Assembly (NCBI GenBank): GCA_023138875.1
Contig: JAGLOO010000052.1
Coordinates: 16,211 to 80,210 of the forward strand
Direction: 5' to 3'
Source: Bacteroidales bacterium
GTDB lineage: Bacteria; Bacteroidota; Bacteroidia; Bacteroidales; GCA-2748055
Length of the DNA stretch: 64,000 nucleotides
In this document: positions 35,063-43,747 of the stretch, piece by piece
Numbering within the stretch: position 1 is the stretch's first letter
How the letters are laid out: each line of letters starts with the position of its first letter
Position numbers and translations under genes: made by a program
Notes under the pieces: generated by a model
Database searches by the model: none
What the model was told of the DNA's origin: nothing
The model's input: only the letters and a program-made list of their open reading frames with translations

Positions 35063-35084
35063 GCATCATTTGCTGCTATATTTG
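35054..35084 (+). promoter_or_regulatory. Promoter of the type IX-secreted protein gene
   Basis: TTG at 35054-35056, 20 bases, then TATATTTG at 35077-35084, a full match to the Bacteroidota consensus. The predicted start site is about 15-17 bases before the ATG at 35106. The -33 box lies inside the repeat created at the IS insertion. Confidence 0.65.
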
Positions 35085-35105
35085 TATAAACCTAAATGCA
35101 GAGCC

Positions 35106-35855
35106 ATGAAACGATTTGCCCGCCTTTTTGCCATCATAGCAACTTCAGTGTTTTCGGTGACCCTTGTGTCAGCACAGTGCGAACCTGATACCGTCGATTG
35201 CAAAGATACTGGTGATCCGGGTCAGATCTGTCCCCGCGAACTCCCCGATGCCACGATAAATGTCGCCTATGATGAGGTGATCACTGTGATCCCACCCGGT
35301 TCCTTTGTATATCTGGGAAACGTAATTGAGGTGGTATACATTGTGATTGATTCGGTCCTGAACCTTCCTCCAGGAATTGATTATTTTCCCAATGCAACAC
35401 GATTCTATCCCGATACCGCCTATTGTATCCAGATCACCGGCACACCTACGGAAACGGGAGATTATCCTTTATCTATCCATGTGACACCCTTTATCGATGT
35501 TGGAACTGGTCCCATTTCTGCCGGCCAGATTGTTGATGACACCTCGGTGGTGATGACCGTCCTGGGACCTTCGGGGATTGACCCATACCAGGTTCATGAG
35601 TTTCAGGTGCTCCCCAATGTTCCCAATCCATTTTCCGATGTCACCAGGCTGGGGTTTTTCACCCCGTTTGATGATCGTATTCAACTGCAGGTTTACAATA
35701 TCCTGGGTGAATTGATGCACGAGGAAAGGCAGGGATCCCCTCCGGGAGAACACTATTTCCAGTTTGATGGTAGCAGGTTGCTGCCAGGCACCTACTTTTA
35801 CAGGGTAATCAACAGTACCAGGTTTTATACCGGGAAATTCATCAAATCGAAATAG
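35106..35855 (+). CDS. Secreted protein with type IX (type A) C-terminal sorting domain
   Basis: A 249-residue protein. The signal peptide ends at LVSAQ. The central region (residues ~25-165) is beta-rich and cysteine-containing near the start (CEPDTVDCKDTGDPGQICPR); its TPTETGDYPLSIHVTPF segment looks like a putative-Ig/cadherin-like strand repeat. The last ~80 residues are a type A sorting domain (FQVLPNVPNPFSDVTRLGF, VYNILGELMHEER, LLPGTYFYRVINSTRFYTGK), which directs export across the outer membrane by PorU-type sortase. The function of the passenger is unknown. The ATG at 35106 follows the promoter. Confidence 0.85.
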   Translation: MKRFARLFAIIATSVFSVTLVSAQCEPDTVDCKDTGDPGQICPRELPDATINVAYDEVITVIPPGSFVYLGNVIEVVYIVIDSVLNLPPGIDYFPNATRFYPDTAYCIQITGTPTETGDYPLSIHVTPFIDVGTGPISAGQIVDDTSVVMTVLGPSGIDPYQVHEFQVLPNVPNPFSDVTRLGFFTPFDDRIQLQVYNILGELMHEERQGSPPGEHYFQFDGSRLLPGTYFYRVINSTRFYTGKFIKSK

Positions 35856-35861
35856 GTTCCT

Positions 35862-38126
35862 CTAAAAGGTAAGTTTTAACTGAAGTGTAATGTTGCGTGG
35901 GGGGCCGATATCTCCGGGTCTTCCCAGGTACTCTATATTAAAGGCATTCCTCAGTATGGTGTTTACCCTGAACAGGGGTGAAATGTTCCACCCCAGCCTG
36001 AAATCAAACAGGGTATATCCCGTTCTGTGTTCCAACCAGTAATCTGGAAAACCTGGCTGTAACAAGTTCCCAATCAAGGGACTAATAAAAACTTCATCCA
36101 CATTGATCATCCTGGAATTGTATTGCACGTTGACTCCTGCAAAAAGCTTCCAAACCTCCATCTCGATGTCCATTTTGACCAGGTGACGCCGCCGGTATTT
36201 GAGGATGTAAGCCTCGTCCGCACCCTTGCCTTCTTTTGCTAAAATTTCGGGATCGACCGGATTCATAAATGTATACCCTCCCGTGACCTGAAGGTTGACC
36301 GGACCTATCCGTCCCGCACCGTTCACTGAAAACTCCGCACCCGTGATCCTGGCCGTTCCAATATTGAGCGCTTTAAATCCAATATCATCAATGGTGGGGA
36401 AGTCCGCAGAGTCGGGAGGATATGCACCAAAAGTGTACTCGATCATGTTTTCATACTCAGTCCAGAAAATTGCTACGTCCGCAAATCCCAGCCAATTCCC
36501 CATGGTAAATCCCTGCTTCAAACCAATCTCGGCGCTCCATCCCCTCTCCGGTTCCAGGTCAGGGTTGGGAAAGATCTTCAGTCCCCCAACCACCGCATCG
36601 GCAAATTTCTCGGCCACCGATGGAAAACGGTAACCCTGTCCGAATGATGCCCTGAAGAAAGTAGCTTTCCCTGCCTGGAAATTCAATCCAGCCCGTAGTA
36701 CCGGTACCGAATAATAAAGGTCCCCATTCAGGGTGTTCAGCTCCCACCGAACGCCGGTGGAAATCTTGAGCCGGTTGAATACATGGGCATCCAATTGAGA
36801 ATAGACCGCTGTATTGGAGCCCATGTGATTCTCATATAGGTTGGCCAGGACCGTGTTGCGCGAAAATGAGAGACCACTGGTCCAGTTTGTTCTGTTTCCG
36901 AACTTCTTCAGATATCTGTACTCTCCATACCAAAGTTTTGTATAGCTGCTTTTTTCAAAATCCAGGTTAGCGTTCCCCACACTGTAGAGCCTGGTTTTAA
37001 AAGAGTGCTTGTTCCCACCGGGGGTGAAATACTCCACATAGGGATCGAGGTTATACCTGTGACCTGTAAGTGGAGCGCGCGTTTCCGGATTCTGCCGATA
37101 GGCACCTGAATCGGCATCCTGCCAGAGAAGAAAATCAGATTGGTCAATGTACATGGCACTTGTGGAGATCCCCACAGTGAGTCCGGGAACCTTTTTGAAG
37201 CGGTATCTCAATGCCAGGTTGCCCCTGATCCTGTGTTCGTAATCATACTCCCTGTACCCTTCATCCTTGAAATAATTCCCACCCACCGAAAGATCCAGGT
37301 TCCCGATCTTTCTGAGGTGTGAAAAGGAGCCCCCTGCAAAAAGAGGCTGCCGGTCCCACCATACCAGTTCCCCCCGCTTCGGATCCATGAAGGCCCCTCC
37401 AAAAATGGTAACCTCTGTCCGAGGTTCATTACCCGGGAAGCGGGTGCGCAGGTTGATCGCACCATTCAGTGCTGATGAACCATACAGCACCGAGGCGGCA
37501 CCTTTGATCACTTCTATCTGATTCAGGTTTTCCACGGGCATGTAATTCCATTTTATATCCCCGGCATCACCGGAGATCATGGGAAGATCATCCACCAGCA
37601 TCAATACCCTGCTGCCTACTCCATAACTGAATCCACTTCCACCCCTGATGCTGGGTTGGCCATCCAAAATACTGATACCCGGGGTTTTTTCAAGGATCAT
37701 ATCCAGGGAGGTAATGTTCTGGTTAGAGAGCTGGTGGGGTTTGATCACTTCGAAGGATACGGTTACATCGGAAAGCTTCTGTTCATATTTTCCGGCACTG
37801 ACCACCACCTCATCCAGCATCCTGCTGCTGACCGCCATTTGAATGTCCAGCCGGTAAGTTTCTCCGGAAACGACAGTCAATTCCTTTCTTACCACCTCAT
37901 ATCCCACATAATAAAATTCGATGATCCGCACTCCGGAGGTAAGATTAAGAGAAAAATTACCATCCAGGTCAGAAATGGTCCCGGACCGCCGGTCTGCACT
38001 GATATTGACCGCTATCATCGGCTCCCCACTCTCCGCATCACGCACCGTCCCTGTGACTATACCCCGTTCCTGTCCATAAAGCCATGAACCGGTAAGGATA
38101 AACAATATGGCTAATATCCGCTGCAT
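35862..38126 (-). CDS. TonB-dependent outer-membrane receptor
   Basis: A 754-residue receptor. It has a signal peptide (ILAILFILTGSWLYGQ), then a carboxypeptidase-regulatory-like domain (GIVTGTVRDAESGEPMIAVN), a plug domain (LDEVVVSAGKYEQKLSDVTV, SIRGGSGFSYGVGSRVLMLV, IEVIKGAASVLYGSSALNGA) and a 22-strand-type barrel ending LRNAFNIEYLG...LKLTF. It resembles BtuB/siderophore-type receptors rather than SusC, since no SusD gene is next to it and its length is short. It starts 21 bases after the amidohydrolase gene, so it may be co-transcribed with the ATP-grasp gene. The ligand is unknown. Confidence 0.9.
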   Translation of the reverse strand: MQRILAILFILTGSWLYGQERGIVTGTVRDAESGEPMIAVNISADRRSGTISDLDGNFSLNLTSGVRIIEFYYVGYEVVRKELTVVSGETYRLDIQMAVSSRMLDEVVVSAGKYEQKLSDVTVSFEVIKPHQLSNQNITSLDMILEKTPGISILDGQPSIRGGSGFSYGVGSRVLMLVDDLPMISGDAGDIKWNYMPVENLNQIEVIKGAASVLYGSSALNGAINLRTRFPGNEPRTEVTIFGGAFMDPKRGELVWWDRQPLFAGGSFSHLRKIGNLDLSVGGNYFKDEGYREYDYEHRIRGNLALRYRFKKVPGLTVGISTSAMYIDQSDFLLWQDADSGAYRQNPETRAPLTGHRYNLDPYVEYFTPGGNKHSFKTRLYSVGNANLDFEKSSYTKLWYGEYRYLKKFGNRTNWTSGLSFSRNTVLANLYENHMGSNTAVYSQLDAHVFNRLKISTGVRWELNTLNGDLYYSVPVLRAGLNFQAGKATFFRASFGQGYRFPSVAEKFADAVVGGLKIFPNPDLEPERGWSAEIGLKQGFTMGNWLGFADVAIFWTEYENMIEYTFGAYPPDSADFPTIDDIGFKALNIGTARITGAEFSVNGAGRIGPVNLQVTGGYTFMNPVDPEILAKEGKGADEAYILKYRRRHLVKMDIEMEVWKLFAGVNVQYNSRMINVDEVFISPLIGNLLQPGFPDYWLEHRTGYTLFDFRLGWNISPLFRVNTILRNAFNIEYLGRPGDIGPPRNITLQLKLTF

Positions 38127-38147
38127 TGCTAAATATAAAAAAGAGTC

Positions 38148-38999
38148 CTAAAACTTTGTACGTACAATTCTATCCTTTGTTAACAATAGGTTCTCTTTGA
38201 GTATCTCCAACTTTCGGGGGTAAAGCTCTCCGGTCCACTCATCCATGAAGATCTTTTTGAACTCAATGGCAAGAACCAGTACCTGTTGATTGTGGGATTT
38301 TGCATATTTCCTTGTGAGGTAACCACCGGGAAATACATCATTTTCAGCCACACGGAGGGTATGGCCATCCAATGTGATCCCAGATACACCCACCATGAAA
38401 AGATCGATAAGCGGTGAAAAGTATGCACGGTTGATGTACCTGGTCCCAAGGTTAATTTCCGGTTTCATATCCTCCCACCAATTCGTTCGCGCTTTCCTCT
38501 GGTAGCAGTAGGAGTGAATATCGAATAACATGGCAAAATCTTGATTTTCTATGATATACCCTATAAGTAAATCAAGAAGTGCATAGAATTCTTTGTATTT
38601 ATCGTAAGTCGTTTCTATTTCACCATGGTTCAGGGGACGATTCCAGATCTGAAAGCCCCATTTCTTTTCCTCAGCGGGATAGATGCATTTCTCAATCTCC
38701 CAGTTCAGATCATATTCAAACCTGGAATCACGGGCAATCAGCTGAAGCGGAAAGTCATTCACGAAATAGTCTGTATAGGAGTCCTCTTCCCGAAATCTAT
38801 CTTCCCGTGGTACATCCAGCGCTTCAAGCAATTCTTGCCTTACCCTCCTTCCGGTATGAAGAGCCACACCCAGGTAGTTGGCCGGTTTGCGAAAGTGAAA
38901 CTCGGTGGAGCCCAAGTGAGTGATACCAGAAATTGGAAATTGTCCTTCCGTCAGACACTGTCCGATTTCATCCAGGGAGTATTTCTTCAATGCAGACAT
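38148..38999 (-). CDS. N-formylglutamate amidohydrolase-family protein
   Basis: A 283-residue protein with features of the N-formylglutamate amidohydrolase family: GVALHTGRRVRQELLEAL near residue 45, EEDSYTDYFVNDFPLQLIAR, SRFEYDLNWEIEKCIYP, and the metal-site-like LFDIHSYCYQ near 165. Family members hydrolyse N-formyl or N-acyl glutamyl bonds, but several are linked in published analyses (Iyer and colleagues on ATP-grasp amidoligases) to peptide ligase systems. It starts 7 bases downstream of a circularly permuted ATP-grasp gene, which suggests a shared pathway making or breaking an amide bond. The substrate is not known. Confidence 0.75.
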   Translation of the reverse strand: MSALKKYSLDEIGQCLTEGQFPISGITHLGSTEFHFRKPANYLGVALHTGRRVRQELLEALDVPREDRFREEDSYTDYFVNDFPLQLIARDSRFEYDLNWEIEKCIYPAEEKKWGFQIWNRPLNHGEIETTYDKYKEFYALLDLLIGYIIENQDFAMLFDIHSYCYQRKARTNWWEDMKPEINLGTRYINRAYFSPLIDLFMVGVSGITLDGHTLRVAENDVFPGGYLTRKYAKSHNQQVLVLAIEFKKIFMDEWTGELYPRKLEILKENLLLTKDRIVRTKF

Positions 39000-39006
39000 A
39001 TCTTAC

Positions 39007-40386
39007 TTAGTCGGGATCAGTAGTCACCCGACTTGCTGTCAGAGTAGGAACCAACCCTCCGCCGGCACTCACATTGATCACCTGGCTGTCAGACACCCTG
39101 GTAATGGTACCGCTGTAGTTGCCATTGAGGGCAAATGGATTGATATTTACATATTTCGATTTAAATTTGACCGAATCGGATATCTCCGGATACAGATCTG
39201 TGGGTATATCCACAAACTCCTGGACTACCCAGATTCCATCCTCTATGTGTTTGTTCATGATCTCTTCCCAGGTTGACTGAGGAGTTTCATTTCCGATATG
39301 CACATCTTTACCTCCATACTTATTACTGGGTTTCAGAACCAGCAAGTCTTTGTGCTCAGGTACAAATGATTTCAATTCTACTTCTTTTCCATAGAAATTC
39401 ACCGTTGAGTCGGCCAGCACGCGGGTCCATGGGATGGTCTCTTTGATTAATTGCTTCTCCGCCGCGGTAAATATAGAGTTGAAGCGTTGATCGGTGATCA
39501 CTGATAATACTTTTTTATTTCCTACGATAATGGAGCGAAATGAGTTACAGCAGCAAACCAATCCTTCCCGAATCGCTTCCACAAAAACCCCCACCTGCTC
39601 CCAACGGGCCACCAGCTCCCTGGTAATAATCCGTTTGTAAATAAGATGCACTTCCTGTCCGTCTGCCAGGGCTTTACCATTCCGAATGGAAAAATCCTGG
39701 GGAGTGGTAATTATGGTTTCAATTCCATGATCCCTGAAATACTGCTGATGAAGCTCAAACTCCGAATAGGTGGATACACCGGCCCAATCCACAATGGCAA
39801 CTACCGGTATTTCCGGCAACTGCTGATGCGTAGTCCGGAACTCAGCATAACAATCCAGCAGCGAGGATAGCAATATATGTTGTCTGTTGATATATTCAAT
39901 ATTGTATTTTTCCAGGAACGGGTACATCCCTAATAACTCTCGGAATCCCTCATCCTGAATATCTGAATACGCGATCCCGGCAGGTGAATCACAGTTAAAT
40001 TCAAGAAATTTTAAAGATTCCCCATTCATGAATGCATCCAGTCGGGATACCACCAGCGGATTGCCATAACCAGGATCAATACTAAAAAGGTCGTTTTCCT
40101 TTTCTGAAAAATTCATGATTTTTTTCACCCGGTCCTCGGACAAATAGAGAGTTATAAACTTTGTAAGCGCCCTGCTCATTCTTTCCACACTATCCTTCAG
40201 GAGGGCTGATTGTCTCTGTGAAATAAAATTAGGTTTCAGCAGGGTGGGCATGACTTCACCCTTGAAAGTACATTTGTTTTCAACAAGGTACTTCTCAAGG
40301 AGCTTAAATTGGTCTTTCACCTGCCCTCTGTTTTTCAGGAAATGATCCTGGTACTCCTCATTGAGAAATTGTACGGATGAGGTCAT
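39007..40386 (-). CDS. Circularly permuted ATP-grasp domain protein
   Basis: A 459-residue protein resembling the circularly permuted ATP-grasp ligases related to glutathionylspermidine synthase. Marker segments are KFLEFNCDSPAGIAYSD (the ExNxDxP-like motif), VHLIYKRIITRELV, FVPEHKDLLVLKPSNKYGGK (ATP-binding lysines) and WVVQEFVDIPTDLYPEISDS, ending in GNYSGTITRVSDSQVINVSA. Such enzymes form amide bonds through an acylphosphate. The ATG at 40386 was chosen over a TTG 18 bases upstream. It is first in a run with the amidohydrolase-like and TonB receptor genes and divergent from an acyl-activating enzyme. Confidence 0.75.
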   Translation of the reverse strand: MTSSVQFLNEEYQDHFLKNRGQVKDQFKLLEKYLVENKCTFKGEVMPTLLKPNFISQRQSALLKDSVERMSRALTKFITLYLSEDRVKKIMNFSEKENDLFSIDPGYGNPLVVSRLDAFMNGESLKFLEFNCDSPAGIAYSDIQDEGFRELLGMYPFLEKYNIEYINRQHILLSSLLDCYAEFRTTHQQLPEIPVVAIVDWAGVSTYSEFELHQQYFRDHGIETIITTPQDFSIRNGKALADGQEVHLIYKRIITRELVARWEQVGVFVEAIREGLVCCCNSFRSIIVGNKKVLSVITDQRFNSIFTAAEKQLIKETIPWTRVLADSTVNFYGKEVELKSFVPEHKDLLVLKPSNKYGGKDVHIGNETPQSTWEEIMNKHIEDGIWVVQEFVDIPTDLYPEISDSVKFKSKYVNINPFALNGNYSGTITRVSDSQVINVSAGGGLVPTLTASRVTTDPD

Positions 40387-40458
40387 AATTTTTGAATGAA
40401 TCAAATGCTTATATTTATCAAACTAAATTACCCTTTTTAATCTAAAATATGAACCACC

Positions 40459-41988
40459 ATGCTACTTCATCAACAGTTCGTAAAGATGGCAAAAAAGCAT
40501 TCCAAGAAGTTTGCCATCAAAGACAAAACAACCAAAAGCAATGTAACATATGGCAGGGCCCTTATTGGTGCACTTATCCTTTCAAAGAAATTCAAGAAAT
40601 ACGATGAAGGATACATCGGTATCATGATCCCCACTTCAGCCGGATGTGCACTGGCTACAGTGGGAGCACTGATGAGTGGCAAGGTCCCGGTAATGATCAA
40701 CTACTCAACAGGTGCTGAACAAAATGCAAAATACGCCCAGGAGAAATGCAATTTCAAAACGATCATCACTTCCAAGGCTTTACTGGAAAAGATCAACTGT
40801 CCGGTAATTGACGGAATGATCCTGATCGAAGACATCATGAAAAGCGTAACTACTGGCGAGAAATTAAAAGCGGCATTAAAAACAAAGCTTCCCGTCTCCA
40901 TGATCCTCAACAGCATCCATAAAGGAGAGGAAGATGATAATATTGCCATTCTGTTTACCAGCGGAAGTGAAAAGGATCCCAAAGTAGTCCAGCTGACCCA
41001 CCGGAACATTGCCTCCAACATCAAGAGTTTCTGTGACTACGTGCAAATACACGAATCTGATATCCTGCTGGCTAATCTGGTCTTCTTTCACATATTCGGA
41101 CTGACGGTCAACTTATGGGTCACCTTTGTCAAGGGAATGACCATGGTCACCTATGCAAATCCCACAGAATTCCAGACCATCAGTGACATTGCCAGAGAAG
41201 AGAAACCTACAATTATGGTTGGTACGCCCAGCTTTTTCTGGGGTTATCTTCAAAAATCGGAACCAGGTGATTATAAATCGTTGCGTCTCATGGTGGCCGG
41301 TGCAGATAAGTGTCCGGATGCATTGCGGGAAGGCTTCATGAAAAAACATGGGGTAACCCTTCTGGAGGGATATGGTGCTACAGAAACCTCTCCGGTGATA
41401 TCGGTCAATTCTCCTGAATTCAACCGGCCCGGAAGCACAGGGAAAGTATTACCCGGCGTCAGTGTAAGAATTGAACACCTGGAGACCGGCGCAGAATGCA
41501 AAACAGGTGAAGTTGGTAAGATCCTGGTGAAAGGAGACCTGATCATGAAAGGCTACCTGGGTGAACCTGAACTTACAGCGGAAAGTGTTGTGGATGGATG
41601 GTACAATACCGGCGATATGGGTTACTTTGACAAGGATGGATACTTATGGCACTCCGGCAGGTTCAAGCGATTTGTAAAGATCGGCGGGGAGATGGTTTCC
41701 CTGGTCAGGGTTGAAAATATGATGGAACAATTCCTTCCAGAAGGAGTTTCCTGCTGCATTGTAGAGATCCCTGATGAAATAAAGGGAGCCACCATCGTTG
41801 CCGCAGTCACAAAAGACATCAATAAAATCGCCATCCTCCGGAAGATGGGGAAAGAATTGCCCAACATTGCACTGCCCAGGCAATTCTTCGTCATAGAGGA
41901 CCTGCCCATGATGGGAACGGGAAAGATCGATTTCCGCACAGTAACGGAGATGGTGAATAACATGTCAAAAAATCCGGATGCAAACTGA
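40459..41988 (+). CDS. AMP-forming acyl-activating enzyme (Aas C-terminal-like)
   Basis: A 509-residue member of the adenylate-forming superfamily. Motif A3 reads ILFTSGSEKDPKVVQLTHRN, A5 reads LLEGYGATETSP, A7/A8 read GWYNTGDMGYFDKDGYLWHSG and RFVKIGGEMVSL, and the C-terminal lysine motif A10 is MMGTGKIDF. The SGSEKDPK variant and overall shape resemble acyl-ACP synthetases such as the C-terminal half of Aas. It likely activates a fatty acid for lipid incorporation. It is followed 8 bases later by a CPBP gene and then an SDR gene, forming an operon. Confidence 0.82.
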   Translation: MLLHQQFVKMAKKHSKKFAIKDKTTKSNVTYGRALIGALILSKKFKKYDEGYIGIMIPTSAGCALATVGALMSGKVPVMINYSTGAEQNAKYAQEKCNFKTIITSKALLEKINCPVIDGMILIEDIMKSVTTGEKLKAALKTKLPVSMILNSIHKGEEDDNIAILFTSGSEKDPKVVQLTHRNIASNIKSFCDYVQIHESDILLANLVFFHIFGLTVNLWVTFVKGMTMVTYANPTEFQTISDIAREEKPTIMVGTPSFFWGYLQKSEPGDYKSLRLMVAGADKCPDALREGFMKKHGVTLLEGYGATETSPVISVNSPEFNRPGSTGKVLPGVSVRIEHLETGAECKTGEVGKILVKGDLIMKGYLGEPELTAESVVDGWYNTGDMGYFDKDGYLWHSGRFKRFVKIGGEMVSLVRVENMMEQFLPEGVSCCIVEIPDEIKGATIVAAVTKDINKIAILRKMGKELPNIALPRQFFVIEDLPMMGTGKIDFRTVTEMVNNMSKNPDAN

Positions 41989-41996
41989 TCCTTTTC

Positions 41997-42728
41997 ATGG
42001 TTGATTTCGCATGGATCCCGGAGCACACCCGGTTTATCCTTGCAGTTATTTGGAGTGTGGCAGGATTCGCCTGCTACTATTTCCTGTCCCGGAATGATTC
42101 CCTGCCCGGCAGGTTCTGGAAAATTAATCCAGGTCTGGATATCCGCATCAAGCAGGTGCTGCTTCAGCGAACCTGGGGTCTGCTTTTTCTGGGCATCCTT
42201 CCTGCCGGATTTATTGTGCTCCAATTCAGAGAACCTCTAACGGATTATGGTCTGGGTTTTTCATTCCAGGCACCTCCACCCTGGTGGAGCTACCTGCTCA
42301 TTCCGGCAATCCTTGTGGCAGGATATTTTAGCGCTTCAACGTCCGGGAACCTGGCACTCTATCCACAGATGAGGATCAAAACGTGGACACCCGGGATCCT
42401 GGCCCTTAGCGGAATCAGCTGGATCGTTTTCCTGATCGCTTATGAATTCCTTTTCAGGGGGCTCCTGCTGTATGCTTCCCTTACGGTGATGCAACCCTGG
42501 ACGGCCATTGCCGTAAACTGTACCCTCTATGCTTTTGCCCATTTTTATAAAGGGCCCGGCGAGACCTTCGGCGCTATCCCGCTGGGAATAATACTATGCT
42601 ACCTTACCCTCGTCACAGGCAACATATGGAGTGCGGTGGTCGTTCATTCTGTAATGGCACTATCCAATGAGTGGTTTTCTTTGAATGCACACCCGGAAAT
42701 GGGTTTGGGCAGAAAGGAAAGTCGTTAA
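41997..42728 (+). CDS. CPBP-family intramembrane metalloprotease-like protein
   Basis: A 243-residue membrane protein with about seven helices. It carries the CPBP (Abi/CAAX protease) motifs in variant form: YEFLFRGLLLY (the usual EExxxR is here xExxxR, with the first Glu replaced by Tyr), YAFAHFYKGP (FxxxH) and HSVMALSNEW (HxxxN/D). The one lost Glu may reduce or remove activity; the other ligand-like residues are kept. It is the middle gene of an operon with the acyl-activating enzyme and the SDR gene, which starts directly at its stop codon. Confidence 0.75.
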   Translation: MVDFAWIPEHTRFILAVIWSVAGFACYYFLSRNDSLPGRFWKINPGLDIRIKQVLLQRTWGLLFLGILPAGFIVLQFREPLTDYGLGFSFQAPPPWWSYLLIPAILVAGYFSASTSGNLALYPQMRIKTWTPGILALSGISWIVFLIAYEFLFRGLLLYASLTVMQPWTAIAVNCTLYAFAHFYKGPGETFGAIPLGIILCYLTLVTGNIWSAVVVHSVMALSNEWFSLNAHPEMGLGRKESR

Positions 42729-43709
42729 ATGACTGTATTTGTTTCAGGAGCAACAGGATTTATTGGGATCCAGCTGGTCAAACGGCTTGCAGGAATGGGG
42801 ATCACCATACATGCACTCTATCGTTCCGATTTAAAAGCTGATCTGATCAGGGTAGAGGGTGTGAAGCTATTCAAAGGAGATATCCTGGACGAAACCTCCC
42901 TGTTAAACGCCATGGAAGGATGTGAGTTTGCTTACCATACCGCAGCATTCGCAGGGGTCTGGTCGAAGGATCCCGGCATGGTATACCAGCTCAATGTGGA
43001 TGGCTCATTGAACGTTATCAGGGCCGCTGAGAAATGTGGCATCAGGCGGCTGGTGGTTACTTCCACAGCAGGGATTCTGGGCCCGTCAGAAAAAGAGGCA
43101 GTAGATGAAAACAGTCTGCCTCCCACTACCTTCTTCACAACTTATGAAGAGTCCAAATTCCAGCTGGAGAAAAAGCTTCTGGGGCGTACCGAAGCCAATC
43201 CCGAGGTCGTTGTAGTTAATCCCACCAGGGTATACGGACCAGGCTATTTGAGTGAGTCGAACGGGGTGACCAAAATGATCAAGCAGTATATTGAGGGCAA
43301 GTGGAGGTTCATTCCGGGAAACGGTGAAAACTCAGGCAATTATGTCTTTGTAGAAGATGTGGTTACAGGTCACCTGCTGGCCATGGAGAAAGGCAATCCC
43401 GGGGAGAGGTATGTGCTGGGAGGTGAAAATATTTCATACAACCAGCTTTTTCAATATACCAGGGAAGCAAGCGGAATTCAAAAACGACTATACAAAATAC
43501 CCCTGTGGATTATGCTCACGGCTGCCAGCCTGATGAAACTCATATCAAAGCTAACCGGTCGGCCGCCCATGATTGTCCCTAACCTTGTCCGAAAATTCAA
43601 CCACAACTGGATGGTCTCATCTGAAAAAGCGATTCGGGAGCTGGGATATCAGCCCATGGGGGCGAAAGAGGGTGTCAGACGGACCATTGAGTGGCTGAAC
43701 CAATTTTGA
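42729..43709 (+). CDS. Extended short-chain dehydrogenase (NAD-dependent epimerase/reductase family)
   Basis: A 326-residue protein with the Rossmann motif GATGFIGIQL, the catalytic Ser/Thr region (VVTSTAGILGPSEKE), YEESK (YxxxK) near residue 139, and VNPTRVYGPGYLSESNGVTK. It belongs to the dihydroflavonol reductase/3-beta-HSD-like group of extended SDRs; the substrate could be a sugar nucleotide, sterol-like or lipid alcohol. It begins immediately after the CPBP stop codon and ends the three-gene operon. Downstream is a degraded M16 peptidase gene. Confidence 0.83.
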   Translation: MTVFVSGATGFIGIQLVKRLAGMGITIHALYRSDLKADLIRVEGVKLFKGDILDETSLLNAMEGCEFAYHTAAFAGVWSKDPGMVYQLNVDGSLNVIRAAEKCGIRRLVVTSTAGILGPSEKEAVDENSLPPTTFFTTYEESKFQLEKKLLGRTEANPEVVVVNPTRVYGPGYLSESNGVTKMIKQYIEGKWRFIPGNGENSGNYVFVEDVVTGHLLAMEKGNPGERYVLGGENISYNQLFQYTREASGIQKRLYKIPLWIMLTAASLMKLISKLTGRPPMIVPNLVRKFNHNWMVSSEKAIRELGYQPMGAKEGVRRTIEWLNQF

Positions 43710-43747
43710 TTTTCAGAGTTATATAATAACACAAACCACTTTATCAC

